Below, in pieces: positions 1-7,747 of a DNA stretch of 32,636 nt. The position numbers and the translations under genes were made by a program. Below the pieces are notes generated by a model. It had not been told where the DNA came from. It saw only the letters and a program-made list of their open reading frames with translations, and did not search any database. The stretch comes from Clostridiaceae bacterium (lineage in GTDB: Bacteria; Bacillota; Clostridia; Lachnospirales; Lachnospiraceae), in the NCBI GenBank assembly GCA_902362725.1, contig CABIXM010000031.1:1-32636 (forward strand), written 5' to 3'. Position 1 is the stretch's first letter; each line of letters opens with the position of its first letter.

Positions 1-524
1 TGCACAAGTTCTTCTTGTGGTGATAATGCTTCATTATTTACCACCACAATGGTTGTGTTAAACTTCATACAGAATTTTTCAAACCAATCATAACCAAACC
101 TAATAAATCTATCTTTATGGGTTACGATTATGGTTTTGATTTTTTGCTCCATTACTTCATCTAATAACTCATTCCACTTTTTACGATTGTAATTAAGTCC
201 ACTCCCATAATCTTCAATACATTGGTCTACAATGATTCCTTTGGCATTACAAAACTGTCTTAAAAATGCGACCTGGTTTTGTAAATCATCTTTTTGGTTT
301 CTCGTAGACACTCTCGCATAAATAACTACCTGGCGTTGGTCATTTTCGGTATTTATGCCTTTAAATTGAAGATACTGGTCGTAAGTGTAATAACGCCTAT
401 CCGTTGGAGTCCGATTTGCTTTTAGAGTTCCTTCCCTATCCCAGCGTTGCAATGTCTTAACAGACACGCCTAACAATTCAGCAAAATCTTTTGGCTTGTA
501 ATTTGTGATATTTGGTGTGTTCAT
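1..524 (-). CDS. tnpA: IS607-type serine recombinase (TnpA), 5' part only
   Basis: About 174 codons are visible from an ATG at 524; the frame stays open to the window edge, so the C-terminal end is missing (the family is near 200 residues). The N-terminus reads as a MerR-like helix-turn-helix (FAELLGVSVKTLQRWDREG, then RRYYTYDQY). It is followed by a resolvase-type catalytic domain starting VVIYARVSTRNQ, where the Ser of ARVS is the expected nucleophile, with later IIVTHKDRFIRFG. This order, DNA-binding domain before catalytic domain, is typical of IS607 transposases. AAAGGAG lies 9 bases before the ATG. In IS607 elements tnpB follows tnpA, so a TnpB gene would be expected just outside the window; that is inference. 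The element sits directly downstream of trpS. Confidence 0.9.
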   Translation of the reverse strand, partial: MNTPNITNYKPKDFAELLGVSVKTLQRWDREGTLKANRTPTDRRYYTYDQYLQFKGINTENDQRQVVIYARVSTRNQKDDLQNQVAFLRQFCNAKGIIVDQCIEDYGSGLNYNRKKWNELLDEVMEQKIKTIIVTHKDRFIRFGYDWFEKFCMKFNTTIVVVNNEALSPQEELV

Positions 525-546
525 AATAGCTTACTCCTTTGAGTAT

Positions 547-575
547 ATTTAAACACATTCAATCACATTTGTCAA
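547..575 (-). promoter_or_regulatory. Promoter of the IS607 recombinase
   Basis: On the minus strand a perfect TTGACA (570-575) is followed after 17 bases by TTAAAT (547-552). The ribosome site and ATG of the recombinase come shortly after. The AT-rich stretch 525-600 should also contain the element's end, but I could not define its boundary. Confidence 0.6.
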
Positions 576-612
576 TTATTTTAATTTCTTAACATTTCCT
601 CCTGTCAGGCAA

Positions 613-1617
613 TTAACGAATCTTATCCGGGAATCCCACTTTCTTCTGGACCTTCCGCAAAGTCTTATTGGCCACATAGTCGGCCTTTTCCGCATTGTTC
701 TTGATGACGGAATCGATATAGGCCTTGTCTCTGGTGAGCTCTGCCACCCGCTCCTGAAGCGGCCTCAGGACAGAGATAACCGCCTCGCCGACTGCCGGCT
801 TAAACTCGCCATAGCCCCTGCCGTCGAACTCCCGTTCCACCTCTTCCGGCGTCTTGCCGGTGCATGCGCAGTAGATGCTGATCAGGTTCTTGATACCCGG
901 CTGCTCGTCGCGGTAGCGGATCTGACCCTCGGAGTCGGTCACAGCGCGCTTGAATTTGCGCATGATCGTGTCCGGATCGTCCATCAGATAGATGCTGCCG
1001 TTGGGATTTTCATCGGACTTGGACATTTTTCTGGACGGCTCCTGCAGACTCATGATCTTCGCGCCCACCCTTCCGATATATGCTTCCGGCACGGTAAACA
1101 CGTCACCGTAAATGCTGTTAAAACGCTGAGCGATATCCCGGGTCAGTTCCAGATGCTGCATCTGGTCGATGCCCACCGGAACCACATCTGCCTGATAGAG
1201 CAGAATGTCTGCCGCCATCAGGACCGGATAGGTGAAGAGACCTGCGTTGATATTGTCTGCGTGCTTGGCGGACTTATCCTTGAACTGTGTCATACGGCTC
1301 AGCTCGCCCATGTAAGTGTAGCAGTTCAGAATCCACGCCAGCTCCGCATGGGCCGGTACGTGGGACTGATAATAAATGCAGTTTTTATCCGGATCGATAC
1401 CCGCCGCGATAAACAGGGTCAGAAGCTCTCTCGCGTGCTTGCGGAGTTCCGTCGGATTCTGGCGGACTGTGATGGAGTGCATGTTCGCCACGCTGTAAAA
1501 GCACTCGTACTCGTCGCTTAAGGTAATCCAGTTCTTCAGGGCTCCCAGATAGTTACCCAGGGTCAGATTTCCGGTGGACTGCATGCCGCTGTATAATACT
1601 TTTTTATCTCCTAACAT
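613..1617 (-). CDS. trpS: Tryptophanyl-tRNA synthetase
   Basis: Charges tRNA-Trp with tryptophan in the cytoplasm. The 334-residue length is normal for a bacterial TrpRS. The class I signature of the HIGH type is seen as TGNLTLGNYLG (residues 15-25), and KMSKS is exact at 197-201. The conserved GIDQMQHLELTRD block for tryptophan recognition lies near 149-161. The start at 1617 has AGAGGAG eight bases upstream. It follows mgtE by only 25 bases on the same strand and shows no T-box leader, so it is probably co-transcribed with mgtE. No clear terminator lies between its stop and the IS607 element, and the insertion may have displaced it. Confidence 0.97.
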   Translation of the reverse strand: MLGDKKVLYSGMQSTGNLTLGNYLGALKNWITLSDEYECFYSVANMHSITVRQNPTELRKHARELLTLFIAAGIDPDKNCIYYQSHVPAHAELAWILNCYTYMGELSRMTQFKDKSAKHADNINAGLFTYPVLMAADILLYQADVVPVGIDQMQHLELTRDIAQRFNSIYGDVFTVPEAYIGRVGAKIMSLQEPSRKMSKSDENPNGSIYLMDDPDTIMRKFKRAVTDSEGQIRYRDEQPGIKNLISIYCACTGKTPEEVEREFDGRGYGEFKPAVGEAVISVLRPLQERVAELTRDKAYIDSVIKNNAEKADYVANKTLRKVQKKVGFPDKIR

Positions 1618-1642
1618 CTTGTGTTCTCCTCTTAAAATTTTT

Positions 1643-2997
1643 TTATGATAAATGTAACATCATACTCGCTATTTTAAAATAAATCAGAAGGCTGCTGGCA
1701 TCCACGATGGTGGTGATGAGGGGCGCAGCCATGATCGCCGGATCCAGCTTCATCTTCTCGGCCAGCATCGGCAGTACACAGCCGATGATCTTCGCCAGCA
1801 CGACGGTCAGCATCAGGGAAAGGACGATGACCAGATTCAGGGCCAGCCGGTCCGGATACTGCAAAATCAACCGAACGAAGTTCGCCGCCGCCAGTACTGC
1901 GCCGCACAGAAGTCCCACCCGGAACTCCTTCCAGACCACCCGCAAGACGTCCTTCAGTTCGATATCGCCCACCGCCATACCACGGATAACCATGGTGCTG
2001 CTCTGGTTGCCGCAGTTGCCGCTGGTATCCATCAGCATGGGCACAAAGCTGAGAAGCAAAGGAAGCACCTGAATGGCTTCCTTATAATCCATCAGGATCG
2101 CGCCGCTTAAAATCGATGTAAACATCAGGATCAGAAGCCAGGGAATACGGTTTCTCGCAAGCTCAAAAACGCCGGTCCGAAGATAGGGCTTCTCCGAAGG
2201 AAACATAGCCGCCATTTTCTCAAAGTCCTCGGTGGCCTCCTGTTCCATGACCTCCACCGCGTCGTCAACGGTAACGATGCCCACCAGGCGATCCTCGTGA
2301 TCGACTACAGGCAGACACAGCAGGTCATATTTATTGAAGGTCTCTACCACGTCCTCCCGGTCCTCGGTGGTCACGGCGTAGATGATATTTTCATCCATGA
2401 TGTCCTTGATAACCGTGTCATAGGGATTCATCAGCAGATCCTTCACCGTCACCACGCCCTGGAGGCAGCGCTTGCTGTCCGTCACAAAGCAAGTGTAAAT
2501 GGTCTCCTTGTCGACACCATTTTCCCGGATGTATGCAAAGGCCTGTTCCACGGTCATATTTCGCTTCAGGCCGATATATTCCGCTGTCATAATGCTTCCG
2601 GCGCTGTTCTCCGGATACTGTAAAAACTGATTGATCAGATTCCGCGTCTGAGGCGTCGCATTCTGTAAGACACGCTTCACCACGATAGCCGGTAATTCCT
2701 CCAGCATATCCACTGCGTCGTCCACGTACAGATCCTCTACGATCTTGCCCAGCTCATAGTCCGTAATACTGTTGATAATATGCTCCTGGTCGTCTACCTC
2801 CAGGAATGAAAATACGTCTGCCGCCAGTTCCTTGGGCAGCATCCGGTATACAAGAACCTTCTTCTCGGGCTCCAGTTCCTCGATAAACTCCGCGATATCG
2901 ACCTCGTTCATCTCCGACATCGTCTCACGCAGCTTTCGGAACTGTCGGTCCTCCAGAAGCTCTGTAAGCTCCTCCCGATCATAACTTCCGATTGCCA
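1643..2997 (-). CDS. mgtE: Magnesium transporter MgtE
   Basis: Mg2+ channel/transporter of the inner membrane. The protein has the three expected parts: an acidic N domain of helical repeats (about residues 1-125, with VYRMLPKELAADVFSFL), a tandem CBS domain (about 130-255, with TCFVTDSKRCLQGVV and LPVVDHEDRLVGIVTVDDA), and a five-helix membrane domain (about 280-450). In that domain CGNQSSTMVIRGMA corresponds to the conserved pore-region segment. I chose the ATG at 2997 (about 450 residues). An open frame continues upstream to 3028, but that extension is encoded by the ribosome site itself (GGGAGGA at 3008-3016). The upstream gap shows no recognisable M-box Mg2+ riboswitch. Confidence 0.95.
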
Positions 2998-3028
2998 TGC
3001 ACTCTTGTCCTCCCACGTCGACAGGCAC

Positions 3029-3200
3029 AGCATCTGTATCTCCTGCCGCCGGGTAACGACAGTTTATTTATCTATAAGAAAAATCCGTGTCTGTCTCTAT
3101 TCTATTCTGTCTTAAGCCACAACTTCGACTTCGCCCGTCCACGGACTCCTCACTTCCTTTTTTCGCATAGATTAGGCGTTTCCGCCTGCCACTCTTAATC
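3029..3200 (-). other. Leader or gap upstream of mgtE with possible RNA structure
   Basis: This gap contains no convincing gene. Read on the minus strand it can form a hairpin closed by a GAAA tetraloop (GGCGGAAACGCC), a GTCC/GGAC stem, and an AAGTC/GGCTT stem. I could not match it to the M-box or another known riboswitch class. It may simply hold the mgtE promoter. Confidence 0.25.
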
Positions 3201-3206
3201 ATAACA

Positions 3207-3240
3207 CCAAAAGGCAGTTACCGTCAACTGATAACTGCCC
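3207..3240 (-). terminator. Intrinsic terminator after metI
   Basis: An 8-bp perfect stem (GGCAGTTA/TAACTGCC, 3213-3220 with 3232-3239) is followed on the minus strand by TTTTGGTGTT. It lies about 35 bases after the metI stop and ends the met operon. Confidence 0.8.
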
Positions 3241-3274
3241 TTGGAATCGTGAAATGCTGTTGTCTTATTTTTGT

Positions 3275-3982
3275 TTATTTGCCTTTCAGCCGCTTGTCTG
3301 ATTTTACGGAAAGGCGGGTTCCCACACTCTGGAAAATCTGTACCAGTATAATCAGAAGCACTACCGCAATCAGCATAACCAGATATTTATACCGGTAATA
3401 GCCGTAATTGATGGCAATTTTTCCCAGTCCGCCTCCGCCAATGATACCGCTCATGGCCGAATAACCGAGAATCGTGGTAATCGCAATGGTGAAATTGGAA
3501 ATCAGAGAAGGCACGCTCTCCGGGATCAGCACCTTTACGATAATCTGGAACGGAGAAGCGCCCATGCTCTGGGCCATCTCGATGATATTCGGGTTCACCT
3601 CCCGAAGGCTTCCTTCCACCAGACGGGCCACAAAGGGAAACGCCGCAATCACCAACGGTACAATGGACGCTACCGTACCAACCGCGGTTCCCACAATCAG
3701 GCGGGTCAGCGGGAATACCATAATCATCAGAATCAGGAAGGGCACAGAACGAAGCAAATTGATGATCACATTCAGCACATGCATCACGCCCTTCGGCAGA
3801 GGCCGCACGCCATCCTTCTCGCCTACCACCAGAAGTACGCCGAGAGGCAGGCCAATGACAACCGCAAAGGCTGTCGCCAGAATCGTCACATAGACGGTCT
3901 CCCAGCAGGCCAGCGGAATCTCCGTCTGCAAAATACGGAGGGTCTCTTCTATGGTCTCCGGAGAAAATAATTTATCGAGCAT
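3275..3982 (-). CDS. metI: Methionine ABC transporter permease MetI
   Basis: Inner-membrane subunit of the MetNIQ methionine importer. 235 residues, slightly above the usual 215-220, with about five hydrophobic helices. The coupling-helix (EAA-type) motif is seen as EMAQSMGASPFQIIVKVLIPE near residues 135-155 and is typical of MetI. Its start overlaps the end of metN by 11 bases, so translation is probably coupled. It is the last gene of metQ-metN-metI and is followed by a terminator. Confidence 0.93.
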   Translation of the reverse strand: MLDKLFSPETIEETLRILQTEIPLACWETVYVTILATAFAVVIGLPLGVLLVVGEKDGVRPLPKGVMHVLNVIINLLRSVPFLILMIMVFPLTRLIVGTAVGTVASIVPLVIAAFPFVARLVEGSLREVNPNIIEMAQSMGASPFQIIVKVLIPESVPSLISNFTIAITTILGYSAMSGIIGGGGLGKIAINYGYYRYKYLVMLIAVVLLIILVQIFQSVGTRLSVKSDKRLKGK

Positions 3983-4985
3983 CGCCTGTCACCTCCTCTA
4001 CCAGTACATCCGGGATACTGCTTAAGTACGCAATCGCCCGTTTTACCACATCGTCGTCATCAGGCAGGCCCAGGAGCATATTGCCGTAGGCTTTATCCCC
4101 GATACTCTTGGTGGACGCGCCCAGGATACTGGCTGTAATCTGCTCGTCGATGGCCATTTTCGCAATCAGTGGTTCTCTGGAGGCCACCGCACCGCTGAAT
4201 ACCACGCGGATCCGGCGCTCGCCCGGAGCTTCCTCCAGAATCTCGTCGGCGCCGTCCGGGAATACCAGGCGCTTGGCCGCTTTGGATTTGGGGCTGGAGA
4301 ATACTTCGCTTACGACGCCCTCTTCCACCACAGAACCGGAATCCAGAATCGCCACCCGGTTGCAGATCTCTTCCACCACACTCATCTGATGGGTAATGAT
4401 GATGACCGTGATGCCCAGTCTCTGGTTGATATCCCGGATCAGCTCCAGAATCGCGTGGGTGGTCTTCGGATCCAGGGCGCTGGTGGCCTCGTCGCAAAGC
4501 AGCACCTTCGGATCGGTAGCCAGGGCTCTCGCGATGGCAATACGCTGCTGCTGTCCGCCGGAGAGCTGAGCCGGATAGGCATTGGCCTTATCGGGAAGGC
4601 CGACCACGTCCAGAAGCTCCAGGGCACGTTTTTTCGCTTTCTCCTTGTCCATGCCGATGAGTTCCAGGGGGAAGCAGATATTTTTCAGGCAGGTTCTCTG
4701 CATCAGCAGGTTGAAACCCTGGAAAATCATAGTCACATCCCGGCGCACTGCCCGAAGCTCTTTATCTGACAGCTTCGCGATGTCCTGGCCGTCGATGAGC
4801 ACCTGGCCTTTGGTAGGTCGCTCCAGCATATTGATGCAGCGCACCAGGGTACTTTTTCCCGCGCCGCTCATACCGATGATACCGTAGATGTCGCCGTCCT
4901 GAATGTTCAGATTCACATTCCGGAGCGCTTCCACGGTTCCGTCGGCGGTCTGGAATTCTTTGGTCAAATCTTTAATTTCAATCAT
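3972..4985 (-). CDS. metN: Methionine ABC transporter ATP-binding protein MetN
   Basis: ATPase of the methionine importer. Walker A is GMSGAGKST (about 38-46), the signature LSGGQQQR (about 140), and Walker B VLLCDEATSALD followed by the switch histidine in IIITHQ. The roughly 80 C-terminal residues after the ATPase form the NIL domain, which binds methionine and inhibits the transporter in the E. coli homologue. I start it at the ATG at 4985 (337 residues). The longer open frame to 5060 reads through the ribosome site (GGAGGGG at 4990-4996). It is separated from metQ by a hairpin and overlaps metI at its 3' end. Confidence 0.95.
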   Translation of the reverse strand: MIEIKDLTKEFQTADGTVEALRNVNLNIQDGDIYGIIGMSGAGKSTLVRCINMLERPTKGQVLIDGQDIAKLSDKELRAVRRDVTMIFQGFNLLMQRTCLKNICFPLELIGMDKEKAKKRALELLDVVGLPDKANAYPAQLSGGQQQRIAIARALATDPKVLLCDEATSALDPKTTHAILELIRDINQRLGITVIIITHQMSVVEEICNRVAILDSGSVVEEGVVSEVFSSPKSKAAKRLVFPDGADEILEEAPGERRIRVVFSGAVASREPLIAKMAIDEQITASILGASTKSIGDKAYGNMLLGLPDDDDVVKRAIAYLSSIPDVLVEEVTGDAR

Positions 4986-5015
4986 AAAACCCCTCCGTCT
5001 GGATTTTTCTCGTAG

Positions 5016-5060
5016 ATCCGAAAAGCCGACAGCCTGTTGCCACAGACCGTCGGCTGTCAC
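5016..5060 (-). terminator. Hairpin between metQ and metN, likely partial terminator
   Basis: Two mutually exclusive stems are possible: AGCCGAC/GTCGGCT (5024-5030 with 5049-5055), followed by TTTTC on the minus strand, and GACAGCC/GGCTGTC (5028-5034 with 5053-5059). A hairpin after the first gene fits the common need for more binding protein than ATPase and permease. Confidence 0.55.
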
Positions 5061-5076
5061 TTTTTCTATTATAACA

Positions 5077-5934
5077 TTATTTTGTAATCGCGTCCAGACT
5101 TGTCTGCTTGCCGCCGTACAGTCCCATGGGCTCTACGTGGATAGCCGCTACCGATACGATATGAGTTCCGTTCTGCTCGTTGAAGTCATCCAGGTACGGC
5201 TTATGCTGGAAGTAGTTTGCGTCTACCTCGCCGCTGTCTACCACATTGTTCGGCTGTACATAGTCAGTGAACTCCATGATGTCCAGGGTAATGTCCTTCT
5301 CAGCCAGAATGTCCTTTGCCACCTTCAGGATGTCTGCGTGGGGCGCCGGGGATGCCGCTACGGTAATGGTGGTTCCTGCCAGTGCATCGTAATCGACACT
5401 TGCGTCAAAGCCGTCTGTGGGGTTGTCCACGGTGCTGACTACGGCTCCGTCATACTCTTCGGTAATGTAGTCTGCTACAGCCTGGCTCTCCAGGGCTGCC
5501 TTCAGGGCTTTGATCTTATCGGTGTTCTCATTGCCTTCCTTTACAGCCAGAATGTTGCTGTAAGCGGAAGAGGAACCCTCCATGGTCAGCGCGTCGGCGG
5601 TGGGGTTCAGACCTGCGTCGATGGCGTAGTTGGAATTGATGATGGCGTAATCCACGTCCTTCAGTACGTTTGGTACCTGCGCCGCCTCTACCTCTTTAAA
5701 GGTGATGTTGTACGGATTCTCCGCGATATCTGCCGCGGTGGCGGTGATGCCTGCGCCGTCCTTCAGCTTGATGTAGCCGTTCTCTTCCAGTAAAAGAAGG
5801 GCTCTCGCCTCATTGGTGGTATCGTTCGGCACTGCGATAGTGATTCCCTTGCTGCTTCCGCCGCATGCGGTCAGGGACGCTACCGTTACCACGCCAAGTG
5901 CCAGTGCCGCAAGTTTCTTTGTCAGCTTTCTCAT
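5077..5934 (-). CDS. metQ: Methionine-binding lipoprotein MetQ
   Basis: Solute-binding lipoprotein that captures methionine for MetNI. 285 residues with a lipoprotein signal: positively charged start MRKLTKK, hydrophobic core, lipobox LTAC, then a short GGSSKG linker. The body matches the NlpA/MetQ family, with PHADILKVAKDIL, DYVQPNNVVDSGEVDANYFQHKPYL and the closing HVEPMGLYGGK. The start at 5934 has AGGAGG a few bases upstream. It is the first gene of the operon and has its own strong promoter. Confidence 0.94.
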   Translation of the reverse strand: MRKLTKKLAALALGVVTVASLTACGGSSKGITIAVPNDTTNEARALLLLEENGYIKLKDGAGITATAADIAENPYNITFKEVEAAQVPNVLKDVDYAIINSNYAIDAGLNPTADALTMEGSSSAYSNILAVKEGNENTDKIKALKAALESQAVADYITEEYDGAVVSTVDNPTDGFDASVDYDALAGTTITVAASPAPHADILKVAKDILAEKDITLDIMEFTDYVQPNNVVDSGEVDANYFQHKPYLDDFNEQNGTHIVSVAAIHVEPMGLYGGKQTSLDAITK

Positions 5935-5970
5935 AATTTACTCCTCCTTGTTTTTATGTTACCCGTATTT

Positions 5971-6016
5971 CCTACTGGTTAAGTAGGATTATAAGAGCGT
6001 TGCGCCTGTTTGTCAA
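5971..6016 (-). promoter_or_regulatory. metQ promoter with palindromic operator
   Basis: On the minus strand there is a perfect TTGACA (6011-6016), 17 bases, and a perfect TATAAT (5988-5993). Directly after the -10 lies the exact palindrome CCTACT-N5-AGTAGG (5971-5987), which would cover the transcription start. No S-box or T-box fits in the roughly 50-base leader. The palindrome resembles sites of Rrf2-type regulators such as CymR, which control sulfur amino acid genes; that identity is inference. Confidence 0.8.
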
Positions 6017-6070
6017 GCGCTTTTTTCATATGTCTTTTATCATAGCGGATTTTTTTTCATTTAGCAAGCA

Positions 6071-6106
6071 AATATCCCGATTTTCAGATGGGAAAATCGG
6101 GATATT
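6071..6106 (-). terminator. Terminator hairpin after the methyltransferase pair
   Basis: A perfect 14-bp stem (6071-6084 with 6093-6106) has an 8-base loop. It lies just after the stop of the methyltransferase at 6121. The run of T that follows on the minus strand is short, so it may be only moderately efficient. Confidence 0.6.
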
Positions 6107-6120
6107 TCAGGCTGATACAT

Positions 6121-6849
6121 TTATTTTACCACTCGCAGGCCGAATACCGGCATCGGATTATAAAATGGGCTGTTTTCTTCACGGTAGATACGCTGATATA
6201 CATCCAGATCTACCGTCACATCCGTGCATCCAAGGCTCTTCAGTACTTCCATATCCCAGGATGGGCGACTCATACCGTTAATCATCAGCTGCCTTTTGAT
6301 GTTGTCGCACTCTTTCAGCTGGCCGCAGCTCATGTGATTGTGCGCATGCTCCTCAGGCAGACTTTCCAGTTCTCCCAGCAGATCCTCTTTTCCATAGTCC
6401 GCATCGAAGTTCAGAATGACACCGCCGTCTTTCAGTACCCGCAGCCATTCCCCATAGGCCTCTGCCGGGTGAGGCAGGGTCCAGGTCAGGTTCCGGGAGA
6501 CAATGACATCGAAAGTGCCGTCCGGGAAATCCGGATGTTCCGCGTCCATCACTTCAAAGTCTGCCTGTACGTTCCGCTCCGCTGCAATAATTCTCGCTTT
6601 TTCAATCATGGCCGGGGTCAGATCGATGCCGGTCACCTGATGGCCCAGCTTTGCCAGCAGCACGGTGAAAAAGCCACAGCCGGTTCCCACGTCGAGAATC
6701 CGTAAATTTTCTCCTTCCGGCAGTCCCTTCTTAAGCTCCCGGAGCCAGAGCTCTGCCATTTCACTGTTTAACTCCTCCTCACGAAGACGGGCGAAGTCTT
6801 CACTTCGCCCGGTCCAGTAGGAAGAAATTTCTTTTTTTATCTCTTCCAT
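6121..6849 (-). CDS. Class I SAM-dependent methyltransferase (paralogue 1)
   Basis: A 242-residue cytosolic methyltransferase of unknown substrate. SAM-binding motif I is ILDVGTGCGFF (about 51-61), followed by the acidic strand end VTGIDLT and motif NFDAD around the middle. It shares the N-terminal YWTGRSEDF segment and the C-terminal RPSWDMEVLKSLG segment with the genes at 6851-7609 and 25889-26647, so the three are paralogues of one small-molecule-type family. Its ATG is one base past the stop of the upstream paralogue, and AAGGCGG inside that gene is the likely ribosome site. The pair is the only cargo of a promoter with the shared box at 7703-7718. Confidence 0.88.
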   Translation of the reverse strand: MEEIKKEISSYWTGRSEDFARLREEELNSEMAELWLRELKKGLPEGENLRILDVGTGCGFFTVLLAKLGHQVTGIDLTPAMIEKARIIAAERNVQADFEVMDAEHPDFPDGTFDVIVSRNLTWTLPHPAEAYGEWLRVLKDGGVILNFDADYGKEDLLGELESLPEEHAHNHMSCGQLKECDNIKRQLMINGMSRPSWDMEVLKSLGCTDVTVDLDVYQRIYREENSPFYNPMPVFGLRVVK

Positions 6850-6850
6850 T

Positions 6851-7609
6851 TTATTTTACCGCCTTAATCATAAACATCGGTGTCGATGCATAATTTACTT
6901 TCTCGGTTTCGCTCCAGACTCTCCGCCACACGTTCTCGTCGGAGTAGACGCTCTGGAAGCCCAGGTTTTTCAGAACCTTCATGTCCCAGGCCGGGCGTAC
7001 CACCGGGCTTAAGGGTACGTTTCTGGCAATTTCTTCCATTTCATCGATATCCGTACCGATGTAATGATCCTCCATGGCCTGCTCTTCCACATGCTTCCGG
7101 TCTTCCTCATACTCCCGGCGTTTCTCGGCATCAAAGAGATGGCCGTACCAGTTGGCGTCAAAGTTCAGGAGCTGTCCGCCGGGTTTCAGAACCCGTTTCC
7201 ACTCCTTATAGGCCTCGTCCGGATTCTCCAGATTCCAGGTCAGGTTCCGGGATACCGCCACGTCAAACTGATTGTCCGGAAGCTCCAGCTTCTGGGCGTC
7301 CATGCGCATCCAGTGAATCCTGTCCGCATAGCGGCCTGCATTTTCCTTCGCTTTACAGAGCATCTCCTCCGTGTAATCCACGGCTGTCACCTGGTAGCCT
7401 GCCTTCGCCAGAATGATGGCGAAAAAGCCCGGACCGGTGCCGATATCCAGCACTTGGATATCCTTCGGATCCCGGTGCGGGAACTCCGTTTCCAGCGCCT
7501 TTAGCCAACGATTTTTCTGCTCTGTAGCCAGCTCCTCCTGATTTACCTGTGAGTACCCTTCCGCCCGGTTTGTCCAGTATTCTTCAATTCTGCCCAGCAT
7601 CTGTCCCAT
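6851..7609 (-). CDS. Class I SAM-dependent methyltransferase (paralogue 2)
   Basis: A 252-residue methyltransferase. Motif I is VLDIGTGPGFF (about 53-63), then VTAVDYT, a catalytic-region NFDANW, and a C-terminal RPAWDMKVLKNLG shared with its paralogues. The charged middle insertion (around EKRREYEEDRKHVEE) is longer than in paralogue 1 and resembles that of the gene at 25889-26647. I start it at the ATG at 7609 because AGGAGA lies about 9 bases upstream; an open frame reaches 7639 but runs through that ribosome site. The substrate is unknown. Placement after cassette A and under the shared promoter box suggests it acts on a molecule handled by these transporters. Confidence 0.88.
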   Translation of the reverse strand: MGQMLGRIEEYWTNRAEGYSQVNQEELATEQKNRWLKALETEFPHRDPKDIQVLDIGTGPGFFAIILAKAGYQVTAVDYTEEMLCKAKENAGRYADRIHWMRMDAQKLELPDNQFDVAVSRNLTWNLENPDEAYKEWKRVLKPGGQLLNFDANWYGHLFDAEKRREYEEDRKHVEEQAMEDHYIGTDIDEMEEIARNVPLSPVVRPAWDMKVLKNLGFQSVYSDENVWRRVWSETEKVNYASTPMFMIKAVK

Positions 7610-7672
7610 CTTGTCTCTCTCCTGTAACCTGAGCGGCACTGTCTTCCCGTCTCAGCCGCATCTCTAATCTTT

Positions 7673-7718
7673 AAAAATTATAACAAAGCCCCCCGGGGGC
7701 CACAAGCCTCCCGGGGGG
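7673..7718 (-). terminator. GC-rich terminator ending cassette A
   Basis: A 12-bp stem with a single bulged A (7706-7718 pairing with 7689-7700) and loop TTGTG is followed by TTTGTTATAATTTTT on the minus strand. It lies about 30 bases after the stop of the cassette A ATPase. The same bases also form a promoter (see 7677-7718). Confidence 0.85.
7677..7718 (-). promoter_or_regulatory. Promoter with shared CCCC-N7-GCTTG box, before the methyltransferase pair
   Basis: Box: 12-mer CCCCCCGGGAGG (7707-7718) followed by CTTG (7703-7706). -35 is TTGTGG (7700-7705), spacer 17, -10 TATAAT (7677-7682). The spacer is the descending arm of the preceding terminator and the -10 lies in its T tract, so termination and initiation signals are superimposed. 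It would drive the methyltransferase pair with a leader of about 60 bases. Confidence 0.6.
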
Positions 7719-7747
7719 ATAAAAATTTGTTCTAAATCTGATTTAAT

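Noticed and set aside
3029..3200. M-box (ykoK) Mg2+ riboswitch before mgtE
   Set aside because: None of the conserved M-box sequence blocks could be found in the minus-strand leader.
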